Origin: Corallococcus sp. CA053C
GTDB lineage: Bacteria > Myxococcota > Myxococcia > Myxococcales > Myxococcaceae
Length of the DNA stretch: 51,908 nt
Direction: 5' to 3'
Assembly: GCF_003611675.1 (NCBI RefSeq)
Contig: NZ_RAWA01000023.1
Location: forward strand, 1-51,908
Shown here piece after piece: positions 1 to 7,576 of the stretch; the stretch's first letter is position 1, and each line of letters starts with the position of its first letter. The notes under the pieces were generated by a model that was not told the DNA's origin, searched no databases, and worked only from the letters and a program-made list of their open reading frames with translations. A program made the position numbers and the translations under genes.

Positions 1-846
1 CGGCTGGACATCGCGGGAGCCCTCCGGATGGACGCGGGGCAGGCGCTGCTCTTCGAGGGGGCGGGCACGCTGCGCGCCGAGGACGGTACGAGCAGCCTCT
101 CCTTCCAGGACGCGCCGCCCCGGATGGAGCTGGTGGCCCTGAAGACCACGAGCGCCGACTCCGGGAGGATCCAGCTCCAGGCGGGCACGGGCATGCCCCC
201 GGTGGTGCTGTACCCCAACGGACACGCGACCATCACAGGCGCCCAGGACGTTCCCCAGGCGCGGCTCTCCGTGCTCGGGCGCGTGCGTGCGCTCCAGGGA
301 GGCTTCCGGTTCTCGGACGGAAAGGTGCAGCCCACCGCGGCCCGCTCCACCACGGTCCGGGTCGGAATGATCATCGACTGGTGGTTGCCCAAGGGGGTGG
401 TGCTGCTCCTGCCCGCGGCGTTCGCCATCTGTGACGGCCACGTGATCAACGACCCGGGCTCGCCCCTGAACGGGGTGCGGCTGCCGGATCTCCGGGGCCT
501 CTTCGTCCGGGGCACGGGGGACTACATGAGCATCGGGCAGCGCGGGGGGGCGCAGAGCCATTCGCACCTGCTCACGCAGGTGCCCCAGCACACCCATGGC
601 GTGGCCCACAACCACGGGTGGTTCCGGGGAACGTCGAGCAACACACTGGGCGAGCCCTACTCCGACGCCACCGACGACAAGCTCACTAGCTTCGACCACC
701 AACACGCCGTCGAGATCCGGGTCGATGAGACGGACACAACCACCTCCCACGAGAACTCGGGCATCGTGAGCCCCCCGGCCGTGACGCAGACCACCGCGAA
801 CCTTCCGTCCTACTTCGGGCTCGTGAAGATCATGCGCATCCGGTGA
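1..846 (+). CDS. Phage-tail-collar/fibre protein of an eCIS-like locus, 5' truncated
   Basis: The reading frame is open from base 1, so the gene starts before the window; the first ATG at 28 is internal. The C-terminal half is a tail-collar type domain: a VGMIIDWW segment, an AICDG motif, a RLPDLRGLFVRG motif, then a His-rich stretch with several HxH pairs, ending in YFGLVKIMRIR. This architecture is known from short tail fibres of phages and contractile injection systems, where His clusters bind metal in the trimeric shaft. The two following genes are paralogues and follow after 16 and 7 nt, suggesting one operon. The likely role is target binding by the particle. The family assignment is good; the receptor is unknown. 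Confidence 0.75.
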   Translation, partial: RLDIAGALRMDAGQALLFEGAGTLRAEDGTSSLSFQDAPPRMELVALKTTSADSGRIQLQAGTGMPPVVLYPNGHATITGAQDVPQARLSVLGRVRALQGGFRFSDGKVQPTAARSTTVRVGMIIDWWLPKGVVLLLPAAFAICDGHVINDPGSPLNGVRLPDLRGLFVRGTGDYMSIGQRGGAQSHSHLLTQVPQHTHGVAHNHGWFRGTSSNTLGEPYSDATDDKLTSFDHQHAVEIRVDETDTTTSHENSGIVSPPAVTQTTANLPSYFGLVKIMRIR

Positions 847-862
847 GGAACGAGGGCACGCC

Positions 863-2707
863 ATGACGACGAAGCTGGAGAAGCCCCGCTACTTTCCGGG
901 GGAGTTCCTGGCGGCGGGTGACTACTCGGCCGAACAGGACTACCTGGCGCGCCTGCGCCACACGCACGACGGGGTGCTGCACACGTGGGGCATCGCCACC
1001 GGCCTCGCCGTCTCGCTCAGCGCGAACCCGCTCCGGGTGACGGTGTCCCCCGGAATCGCCGTCGATCCTTCGGGCCAGCTCGTGAGCCTCACGGAGCCTC
1101 GGGACGCGGACCTCCCCGTGCCTTTCGTCGACAGCCGACTCGTCCTCACCCGGACCGAGGAGGTCATCCCCCCGTTGCAACCCGATGGACTGCCGCGCCT
1201 GCGCGAGTCCGCGGAGCTGTCATGGGAGCCCCTGGGAGCCCCCGACCTGGAGCCGCGGCTGGTGCTCGCGAGCGTGTCGGCGGGGCCGACCCTGGACTTC
1301 ACCCTGCGCCGCCATGCGGGCCTGGAAGTCGGTGCGCTGCGGTTCGTCAGCCCACGGCTCGCGCGCACGCGGGAGCCGTCGCTGCTGGGCTGGTCGGCGG
1401 CGGAGGACCATGGGGTGCGGATCAGCGCGAACGAGCTGCGCATCCAGCCCCTGCAAGCGCCACGGGAAGCCACGGTGTCGCTCCAGGGCGGCATGCTCGG
1501 CATCGGCACGACGCTCCCGACCAGCCCGCTCGACATCCGCGAGCCCAACGCGCCGCTCGTGGGCCCCGGGCTCCTGTCCAGCGACGGAACGCTCGTCACC
1601 GGCACGGATCCGACGCTCGGAAGGCTGCTGGCGGTGGGCGACCGGATCCTCACCCGGGACCGTCAGGGGCAACAGGTCCAGAGCGCCATCGCCGCCGTCC
1701 TTCCGGATGGGCGCGTGGTCACCGCGTCCCCCCTGGAAGCCCAGGACGCGCTCTGGCAGTTCCGCCGCGAGTCCATTGCCCGGTTCGCTTCGCCTGACGG
1801 TCGTGCGCTCCTGACGTGCGACGCGACGGCCCAGGTCCGGATTGGCAGGGACCTGTCGGGAACGCCCGCGCGACTCGCGGTCTCCGGAGGGGATGTCCTG
1901 CTGCGCGGGGGCGCGGTGGAGTTCCAGGCGGACGGCCGGATCCAGGATCTCACCGGCGCCCAGGAGATCCGCTTCAATCAACGCGAGGGCTTCCTGGGAC
2001 TTCGCACCGCGGGCGACCTCCACCTGCGCGCCAGCACGGCCCCGTCTCCCCTGCCCTTCGGCCTTTTCCTCGCGGCGAGCGGCAACGTGGGACTCGGCAC
2101 GGACGCACCGGGGGATGCGCTCGTCGTCGAAGGCGCCCTGCGCTCCGTCGGCGACGAGGCGCGGGGGATCGCGGGTGGCTTCGTGTTCCCCGACGGCACG
2201 GTGCAGGAGACCGCGGAGATCGCCCTCCCCATTGGGGGCATCATCGACTGGTGGCGGCCCAACGCCCAGGTGCAGATCCCCGGCGAATACCGGATCTGCG
2301 ACGGCAGCACCGTCGACGACGAGGACAGCCCCTTCTACGGCAAGCAGCTTCCGTCCCTCACCTCGCGCTTCATCCGGGGCGTCGGATCGGTGAACGACGT
2401 GGGGCCTGGCGGCAGCGACACCCACGTGCACGTCTACACGGTGCCCGCGCACAACCATCCGTTCCAGCACACCCACCCCGACTACGCCGGGCTGAGTGGA
2501 CAGGCGAACGGCAACGACGGCCCCGCCGACCGGCTCGCGAGCCAGTTCTGCGACCGGGGCCACGTCCACAACTTCCGGGCGCAGATCTTCTCGTCCGCCA
2601 CGACGAACACCCGGGACAACGGCGACGCGGGGACCCAGGCCCCTTCCGGGCCGGCCTCCCTGCTTCCGCCCTTCTACGGGCTGCTGAAGCTCATCCGGAT
2701 CAAGTGA
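863..2707 (+). CDS. eCIS-type fibre/collar protein, full length (614 aa)
   Basis: The N-terminal ~130 residues form a module beginning KPRYFPGEFLAAGDY with an LHTWGIATGL motif, shared with the next gene. A long beta-rich middle contains G-[IL]-G-T turns (LGIGTT, VGLGTD) like those of intramolecular-chaperone and fibre shafts. The C-terminal ~150 residues repeat the collar domain of the preceding protein: GGIIDWWRP, RICDGSTV, then clustered HxH motifs (THVHVY, HNHPFQHTH) and a final YGLLKLIRIK. ATG 863 lies 16 nt after the previous stop. It probably forms a trimeric fibre or an adaptor at the particle end. Three tandem paralogues suggest alternative or hetero-multimeric receptor binders. The domain assignment comes from motif recognition, without a search. 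Confidence 0.75.
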   Translation: MTTKLEKPRYFPGEFLAAGDYSAEQDYLARLRHTHDGVLHTWGIATGLAVSLSANPLRVTVSPGIAVDPSGQLVSLTEPRDADLPVPFVDSRLVLTRTEEVIPPLQPDGLPRLRESAELSWEPLGAPDLEPRLVLASVSAGPTLDFTLRRHAGLEVGALRFVSPRLARTREPSLLGWSAAEDHGVRISANELRIQPLQAPREATVSLQGGMLGIGTTLPTSPLDIREPNAPLVGPGLLSSDGTLVTGTDPTLGRLLAVGDRILTRDRQGQQVQSAIAAVLPDGRVVTASPLEAQDALWQFRRESIARFASPDGRALLTCDATAQVRIGRDLSGTPARLAVSGGDVLLRGGAVEFQADGRIQDLTGAQEIRFNQREGFLGLRTAGDLHLRASTAPSPLPFGLFLAASGNVGLGTDAPGDALVVEGALRSVGDEARGIAGGFVFPDGTVQETAEIALPIGGIIDWWRPNAQVQIPGEYRICDGSTVDDEDSPFYGKQLPSLTSRFIRGVGSVNDVGPGGSDTHVHVYTVPAHNHPFQHTHPDYAGLSGQANGNDGPADRLASQFCDRGHVHNFRAQIFSSATTNTRDNGDAGTQAPSGPASLLPPFYGLLKLIRIK

Positions 2708-2714
2708 GGACACG

Positions 2715-4550
2715 ATGAGTCCCGGGAACCAGAGACCGCTGTTCCTGCCGGGAGCGCTCCTCCAGGCGGAGGACCTGTCGCTCCAGCAGGAATACCAGCT
2801 CACGCAGGACCGGACGGCGAACCAGGGCCTTCACACCTGGGGCATCACGGAAGGACTGGAGCTGCGCGCGTCCGGCACGAACCTCGTCTCCGTGAACGCG
2901 GGCATGGCGCTCGATTCGCTCGGTCGCCAGTTGGTGCTGTCCGCCCCCGTCACCGTGGACCTCCAGGCCCTCGCCGAATCGGAGCTCTACATCACCGTGC
3001 GCTACGACGAGGCTCCGGTCTCACAGGTCGGAGACGCCCAGGGGACCTGGTTCCTGCGCACCCGCGTCGCCCCGCGCGTCCGCGCGCTCGCGGCCCCTCC
3101 CGATGACGCCTCGGTGGAGCTCGTCCTCGGGAGCGTGACGCTGTCGGTGTACCGGGAGGTCGTCGCCATCGACGTCGACGCGCGTCGCTACAGCAGCCTC
3201 GTCGTGGGCACGTTGGCCTTCACGAACCCCACGACCAGCCCCGCGCGGCTCTGGGCGGGCCCCGAGGCGGGAGCGCTCCACGTGGAGGCACCGAAGATCA
3301 ACCTCCTGGGTTCCGCCGCCATCCAGGGCGCCCTGGGCGTAGGCGTGGGAGTCCCCACGGCCGGGCTCGATGTCGTCGGCGCCGGTCAGTCGGTGGGCCG
3401 GGGAAGCCTCGTGCTCACCGAAGCGCCCTCGGCCGGCCGGGGTCTCCAGGGCGGCCGGCTCACGGCGTACGGCAACGGGACCGCGTTCTCCACGGAGCTG
3501 CGCGTGGGCGACGTGCTCCGGGCCGGGGCCGTGCAGGCCATCATCGAGGAGATCCACGGCGCGAACGTGCTCACCCTGGGACGGCTGGGTGACGACGCCG
3601 CGCCCGGCGGAGAGACGCCCTTTCAAATCCAGACGCGGCTGCTCGCGCGCATCGCCCAGGGCAATGGCCAACCGGTGCTCGCGGTCACCGCGGAGGGGCG
3701 CGTGGGCATCGGCACGGAGACACCCGAGGCGTCCGTGCACGTCGCCCACGGTGACGTGCGGCTCGACGGAGGCGCGGCCGTCCGCTTCCTGGGAGGCGGC
3801 CAGATCTGGAGCGGCGATCCCTCCGCCCACGCCATCACCTTCCTGTCCACGGGCGGGCTGACGCTGCGGGATACAGGCGACCTGCTGCTCACGTCGGGGG
3901 CCCCGGACGCGACGCATGCGCCAACGCTGACCGTCTCCGGTGGAAGGGGCTTCGTCGGCATCGGTACGCGGGTCCCGGTCGACGCGCTCACCGTCAACGG
4001 CATCATCGATGCGACGGGCGGCCTCATCTTCCCCGACGGCTCGGAGCAGACGGTGGCGGTGGTGCCCATCCCCATCGGCACCATCGTGGACGCGTGGCGG
4101 CCCCCTGACTCCTCGCAAGTCATCCTCGAGGGCTTCCAGATCTGCGACGGCAGCACGGTGACCCATCCGGACAGCCCGCTGGTGGGCCAGCGGCTGCCCG
4201 ACCTGCGCGACCTGTTCGTGCGCTCGGTGTCGAGCTACGAGGAGATTGGAACCACCGGCGGGGAGGAGGAGCACACGCACGACGTGGTGCTCCAGGTCCA
4301 CACACACTCCATCCACCACCAGCACGACATCCAGGCCCAGTTCGACCCCACGCCCCAGAACTCGGGCACCATCCTGTCCCAGAAGAAGCTGGCGCTGGCG
4401 GAGCACATCCACAAGCTGGACAACGCGCTGACGCTCCCGCCCACCCCCACGGAGTCCTCGGAATACGTCGGAGGCGAAGCGGTGCAGACGCAGAAGGCCA
4501 GCGCCGTGCCTCCGTTCATGTCGCTGCTCAAGCTGATGCGCATCATCTGA
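2715..4550 (+). CDS. eCIS-type fibre/collar protein, third tandem paralogue (611 aa)
   Basis: This has the same layout as the upstream 614-residue protein. The N-terminal module has RPLFLPGALLQAEDL and LHTWGITEGLEL, the middle is beta-rich with VGIGT turns, and the C-terminal collar region has GTIVDAWRPP, QICDGSTV, RLPDLRDLFVRS, a His-rich HTHDVVLQVHTHSIHHQH stretch and the ending FMSLLKLMRII. It starts 7 nt after the preceding stop and ends 7 nt before the pentapeptide-repeat gene, so translational coupling is likely. Sequence identity with the neighbour is highest in the N-terminal module and collar motifs and lower in the shaft, as expected for duplicated receptor-binding proteins that have diversified. 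Confidence 0.75.
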   Translation: MSPGNQRPLFLPGALLQAEDLSLQQEYQLTQDRTANQGLHTWGITEGLELRASGTNLVSVNAGMALDSLGRQLVLSAPVTVDLQALAESELYITVRYDEAPVSQVGDAQGTWFLRTRVAPRVRALAAPPDDASVELVLGSVTLSVYREVVAIDVDARRYSSLVVGTLAFTNPTTSPARLWAGPEAGALHVEAPKINLLGSAAIQGALGVGVGVPTAGLDVVGAGQSVGRGSLVLTEAPSAGRGLQGGRLTAYGNGTAFSTELRVGDVLRAGAVQAIIEEIHGANVLTLGRLGDDAAPGGETPFQIQTRLLARIAQGNGQPVLAVTAEGRVGIGTETPEASVHVAHGDVRLDGGAAVRFLGGGQIWSGDPSAHAITFLSTGGLTLRDTGDLLLTSGAPDATHAPTLTVSGGRGFVGIGTRVPVDALTVNGIIDATGGLIFPDGSEQTVAVVPIPIGTIVDAWRPPDSSQVILEGFQICDGSTVTHPDSPLVGQRLPDLRDLFVRSVSSYEEIGTTGGEEEHTHDVVLQVHTHSIHHQHDIQAQFDPTPQNSGTILSQKKLALAEHIHKLDNALTLPPTPTESSEYVGGEAVQTQKASAVPPFMSLLKLMRII

Positions 4551-4557
4551 GGCCCCC

Positions 4558-5649
4558 ATGCTGAACGTGTGCATCGTCGCGGACGAAGCGGAGCCCCTGG
4601 CCAGCGAGGCCGCGCTGCGCCTGCGCGCCGAGGGCCATGACTACCAGCGGGTGGATCCGCGCCACGTGAGCGGACTCGCGCTCGCCACCGCCATCGATCA
4701 GTCCCAGGCGGTGCTCGTCGTCCGTCCCCGGCAGAACGAGTCCTTCCTCGCCACGGGGCTGGCGCTCGGCCGGAACAAGCCCCTGCTGGTGCTGGACGGA
4801 GGCACCACCATCCCGCCGGGCCCGGGCGTGCAGCAGCTCTCCAGCCTGGAGGACATGGCCAACGCCCTGCGCGTGCTCCCGGAAGCCTCCGCCTTCGTCC
4901 ACGCGGATCACTTCCGGGCCCAGGGCGCGTGCGACGAGGCCGTGAGCTGGTTCTCCAGTTGCTACCCAGAGGGTGGCAACACCCGGGACTGGACGCAGGA
5001 GGAGCAGGTCCGCGCCCTCAGGAACGGGGGAGCGCCCTGGCTCCTGCTCGCGCAGAAGCGGCACCTGGCGCGCATCTGGCCCATGGACGGCGTGGATCTG
5101 CGCAAGGCCGACCTGCGCCATGCGGACTTCCGGCGGCTCGTCTTCACGGGCGCGTGGCTGGAGGACGCGGACCTGAGCCACGCGGATCTGCTGGGCACGG
5201 GCCTGCGCGGTGCGCACCTGGCCCGCGCGCGCCTGGACCAGTCCCGCCTGAAGGACGCGGACCTCTGGGACGCCGACCTGACGGAGGCCTCCCTCGTGGG
5301 CGCACGGTTGATCCAGGCACGGATGGTCCGCGGCCGGCTTTGCCGCGCCAACCTGACGGAAGCGGACCTGAGCCATGCGGATCTGACCGACGCCGACCTC
5401 CAGGGCGCCATGCTGCGCGGAGCCAACCTGACAGGTACGAAGGCCAACGGCGCGAACCTGGAGGGCTGCGACCTGTCCAGCGCCCACCTCATGCGGGCGA
5501 ACCTGCGCGGCGCGCGACTGGCGGGGGCCCGGCTCACGGGTTCGAACCTGCACCAGGCCGACCTCACCGGCGCGGACCTGCGGGACACGGAGTTTTCGGG
5601 CGCCTATCTCGTCAACACCATGGGAGTGGTGGGAACGCGGCGGGAGTAG
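4558..5649 (+). CDS. Pentapeptide-repeat protein with an N-terminal nucleotide-hydrolase-like domain (363 aa)
   Basis: From about residue 180 to the end the protein is an almost uninterrupted run of A-(D/N)-L-x-x pentapeptides (ADLRH, ADLSH, ANLTE, ADLTG and so on), expected to fold as a right-handed quadrilateral beta helix. The first ~100 residues differ: an N-terminal strand VCIVADEAEP, an AVLVVRP strand and an ESFLATGLALGRNKPLLVL segment. That order recalls the Rossmann-like fold of nucleoside 2-deoxyribosyltransferases and TIR domains, where a Glu precedes an alanine/glycine-rich helix and a K-P-hydrophobic strand. This resemblance is an inference. The gene sits 7 nt after the fibre genes, so it probably belongs to the injection-system operon, perhaps as a structural cap or payload. 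Confidence 0.7.
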   Translation: MLNVCIVADEAEPLASEAALRLRAEGHDYQRVDPRHVSGLALATAIDQSQAVLVVRPRQNESFLATGLALGRNKPLLVLDGGTTIPPGPGVQQLSSLEDMANALRVLPEASAFVHADHFRAQGACDEAVSWFSSCYPEGGNTRDWTQEEQVRALRNGGAPWLLLAQKRHLARIWPMDGVDLRKADLRHADFRRLVFTGAWLEDADLSHADLLGTGLRGAHLARARLDQSRLKDADLWDADLTEASLVGARLIQARMVRGRLCRANLTEADLSHADLTDADLQGAMLRGANLTGTKANGANLEGCDLSSAHLMRANLRGARLAGARLTGSNLHQADLTGADLRDTEFSGAYLVNTMGVVGTRRE

Positions 5650-5686
5650 GCTAGCATTCGCCGGACGGAGTCTGGCCGAGGACGGA

Positions 5687-6088
5687 ATGCCCATCGCGTA
5701 TCGCAGCGTCCGCGTGGTGCTGCAGAACAGCACGGATGACGTGATGACCGTGGAGGGCACGGAGGTGCTCCTGGGCGCGTGGAGCTCCGGCCTCGGTCTG
5801 AAGAATGGCGACACGCTCGAGCGGCAGAGCGCGCGCGCCTTCGCCACCGAGTCCATCGTGCTCCAGCGGGGAACCCAGGCCTACGCGCGGCTGGGGTCGC
5901 AGAACGGCTACCTGAACGTCCAGTGGCACCTGCCCTGGATTGGCGACTTCACCTGTGACGTGACGTTCGCCTCCCCCCTCCGCCATGTCGCCATCCGCGT
6001 GAATGACGACGAGCCGGCCTCCATCGCGGTGCTGGTCACCGTGACGCAGGATCGCGTGGCCTCCAGCGCTGTTCCTCCAGGGAGCTGA
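5687..6088 (+). CDS. Small beta-sandwich protein resembling aegerolysin/Cry34 family, copy 1 (133 aa)
   Basis: It begins IAYRSVRVVLQNSTDDV and continues with a V-x-G-x-W-S-S-G turn, a GDTLERQSA segment, ATESIVLQRGTQA and a GYLNVQWHLPW segment. This order (strand with N-x-T, L-x-G-x-W, polar segment, A-E-S-x-x-x-x-x-G-T, G-x-hydrophobic strand, N/L-P-x-x-G) is what I recall for the 13-14 kDa Cry34/ET79 crystal proteins of the aegerolysin family, which act with a partner on membranes. There is no signal peptide. ATG 5687 has a GAGG element just upstream. It is followed 2 nt later by a paralogue. The function could be membrane binding or a structural decoration of the injection system; toxicity is not shown. 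Confidence 0.6.
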   Translation: MPIAYRSVRVVLQNSTDDVMTVEGTEVLLGAWSSGLGLKNGDTLERQSARAFATESIVLQRGTQAYARLGSQNGYLNVQWHLPWIGDFTCDVTFASPLRHVAIRVNDDEPASIAVLVTVTQDRVASSAVPPGS

Positions 6089-6090
6089 CC

Positions 6091-6474
6091 GTGCAGATGG
6101 TCTTGAGGAGCATGGACGTCGTGCTCCAGAACAACACCAATGAGCTGCTCACGCTCGAAAGCGCGGAGGTGATGCGCGGCGAGTGGGGCCCGCCCGCCGC
6201 GCCGCGCCGCGGCGACGTGGTGGAGAAGCAGAGTTCAGCGAAGTGGCTGAACCAGTCCACGGTGGATGGCGTGGGCGTCATGGGCTTCCTGCGCCTGGGC
6301 TGCACCAAGGGCTACATCGACATCTCCTGGAACTTGCCCTACTTCGACGTGGGCCAGCGGACGCAAGAGGTCAAGGTCCCCCCGCCCCTCGACTACCTCA
6401 TCGACTTCAACACCGAGAACTTCGACCAGGTCGTGATGATGGTCACCCTGGTACGAAGAAGGAACGAGCCATGA
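6091..6474 (+). CDS. Small beta-sandwich protein resembling aegerolysin/Cry34 family, copy 2 (127 aa)
   Basis: This is a paralogue of the preceding gene: LRSMDVVLQNNTNELL at the N-terminus, then RGEWGPP, RRGDVVEKQSSAKW, NQSTVDGVGVMGFLRLG and GYIDISWNLPYFD. The start is GTG at 6091, two bases after the upstream stop and preceded by GGGAG. The stop overlaps the next start as ATGA. It has no export signal or membrane segment. The tight spacing indicates one transcript with copies 1 and 3. The family call rests on the same ordered motifs as copy 1. The copies differ most in the C-terminal third, suggesting separate binding specificities. Confidence 0.6.
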   Translation: MQMVLRSMDVVLQNNTNELLTLESAEVMRGEWGPPAAPRRGDVVEKQSSAKWLNQSTVDGVGVMGFLRLGCTKGYIDISWNLPYFDVGQRTQEVKVPPPLDYLIDFNTENFDQVVMMVTLVRRRNEP

Positions 6475-6863
6475 CGGTCTACCGAAGTGTCAAGGTGGTC
6501 TTCCAGAACAGCACGAACCAGGTGCTCACCGTGCAGGGTGTGGCCACCCTGAAAGGGCAATGGACGGACAAGCTGGCGCCGAAGCAGGGGGACGAAGTCC
6601 CGCCGCAGTCCGCGGTGACGTGGATGAGCGAGTCGACGGTGATTGGTTCGGGAACCAGCGCCTTCGTGCGGATGGGATCGGTCCACGGCTACATCCGGTT
6701 GTCATGGACCCTGCCGTGGGTGGGCCGGTTCGACTTCACGCCGGAGGGTATTCCGGACGGGTGCCGCAAGGACGTGAACATCGACGACCGGCAGCCCGAC
6801 GCCGTCGTGGTGTCCATCACCCTGCACGACCCCCGCCGCGGCAACAACGACCGCGACGACTGA
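6471..6863 (+). CDS. Small beta-sandwich protein resembling aegerolysin/Cry34 family, copy 3 (130 aa)
   Basis: The ATG at 6471 overlaps the upstream stop by the ATGA arrangement, and an AAGGAACG element precedes it, so a start further upstream in this frame (6183) is rejected. The product has TVYRSVKVVFQNSTNQVL, KGQWTDK, KQGDEVPPQSAVTW, SESTVIGSGTSAFVRMG and GYIRLSWTLPWVG, aligning along its length with copies 1 and 2. It ends in a charged tail rich in R, N and D. A strong hairpin follows, so it is probably the last gene of the plus-strand fibre operon. Same functional uncertainty as the other copies. Confidence 0.6.
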   Translation: MTVYRSVKVVFQNSTNQVLTVQGVATLKGQWTDKLAPKQGDEVPPQSAVTWMSESTVIGSGTSAFVRMGSVHGYIRLSWTLPWVGRFDFTPEGIPDGCRKDVNIDDRQPDAVVVSITLHDPRRGNNDRDD

Positions 6864-6914
6864 CGCGAACGGGGAGCCTGCGCACCGGCGCTTCCCCGCG
6901 TCCTGGAAACACAA

Positions 6915-6942
6915 CGGCCGCCCGGTGTGAACCGGGCGGCCG
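6915..6942. terminator. Perfect 12-bp hairpin between convergent genes
   Basis: CGGCCGCCCGGT pairs with ACCGGGCGGCCG around a GTGA tetraloop. It lies in the 109-bp gap between two convergent aegerolysin-like genes, with no clear T-tract on either side. A bidirectional terminator is the simplest reading. Confidence 0.7.
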
Positions 6943-6972
6943 CTGACGGGGACGACAGCGCCCCGCGAAGGA

Positions 6973-7437
6973 CTACTTGTCCTTCTTGTGGGCGGCCAGG
7001 AGGCCGGCGATGCCACCCACGCCGCGCAGCGCCAGGGCCTGCGTGTGGGCGATGGTCTGGGCCGGCAGCAGCTCCACCTGGAAGATGGTGTGGTTGGGGT
7101 CCGACGTCTGGAGCTGACCGACGCTGGTGCGGATCTTGTCGTTGCCCGTCGCGTTGACCGTGCTGGTGCCGAACTGATCGTTGCGGAAGTCGATCGCGAC
7201 GGGAACGTTTCCGAAACCGCTCAGGTGCACGGTGGCGCCCGCGGTCGCGGCGGGGTTGTCCGTCGACACGCCCCAGAGCGCGCCGGCGTACTGCTCGATG
7301 GGCTCACCCACCGTGGCCTGCTCCCCGTCGATCCATCCCGTGTCGACGCCGGTGATGGTCGCGGTGCGCACGTTCAGCGTGGCCTGCGTGTTGTTGACGA
7401 CGGAAACCTCGATGCTTCGATAGCCTGCGTCTGCCAT
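6973..7437 (-). CDS. Divergent aegerolysin-like protein, copy 4 (154 aa)
   Basis: The first ~110 residues keep the ordered pattern of the three tandem copies: AGYRSIEVSVVNNTQATL, a GWIDGE turn, a GEPIEQYAGALWGVST segment, an A-G-A-T-V-H-L strand and an AIDFRNDQFG segment. A C-terminal extension of ~45 residues (HTIFQVELL onward, ending AAHKKDK) is not in the other copies. It is on the opposite strand, convergent with them, with its own upstream gap and a hairpin separating it from the ATPase gene, so it is probably expressed as a single gene. Homology to the other copies is visible but weaker, so it could be an older duplicate or a cognate partner. Confidence 0.55.
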   Translation of the reverse strand: MADAGYRSIEVSVVNNTQATLNVRTATITGVDTGWIDGEQATVGEPIEQYAGALWGVSTDNPAATAGATVHLSGFGNVPVAIDFRNDQFGTSTVNATGNDKIRTSVGQLQTSDPNHTIFQVELLPAQTIAHTQALALRGVGGIAGLLAAHKKDK

Positions 7438-7534
7438 GATGTTGTCCCCTTGCGGCTGTGAAGCTCCGGATGCGAGCGTCCGGCATGAGACCCAGGGACA
7501 TGGAGTGTGTCAACCATTGAAGGCTTTCGTCACG

Positions 7535-7567
7535 AACCCCTGACAAGGTGATGCGACGTCAGGGGTT
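7535..7567 (-). terminator. Terminator hairpin downstream of the AAA+ ATPase gene
   Basis: AACCCCTGAC and GTCAGGGGTT form a perfect 10-bp stem around a 13-nt loop, beginning 10 nt past the stop codon of the minus-strand ATPase gene. There is no long T-run, so the call rests on position and stem strength. Confidence 0.6.
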
Positions 7568-7576
7568 GCCCTCGGA

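Noticed and set aside
985-2803. Long open frames on both strands inside the fibre genes
   Set aside because: They overlap recognisable fibre proteins, have Arg/Pro/Ala-skewed composition and arise from the high GC content.
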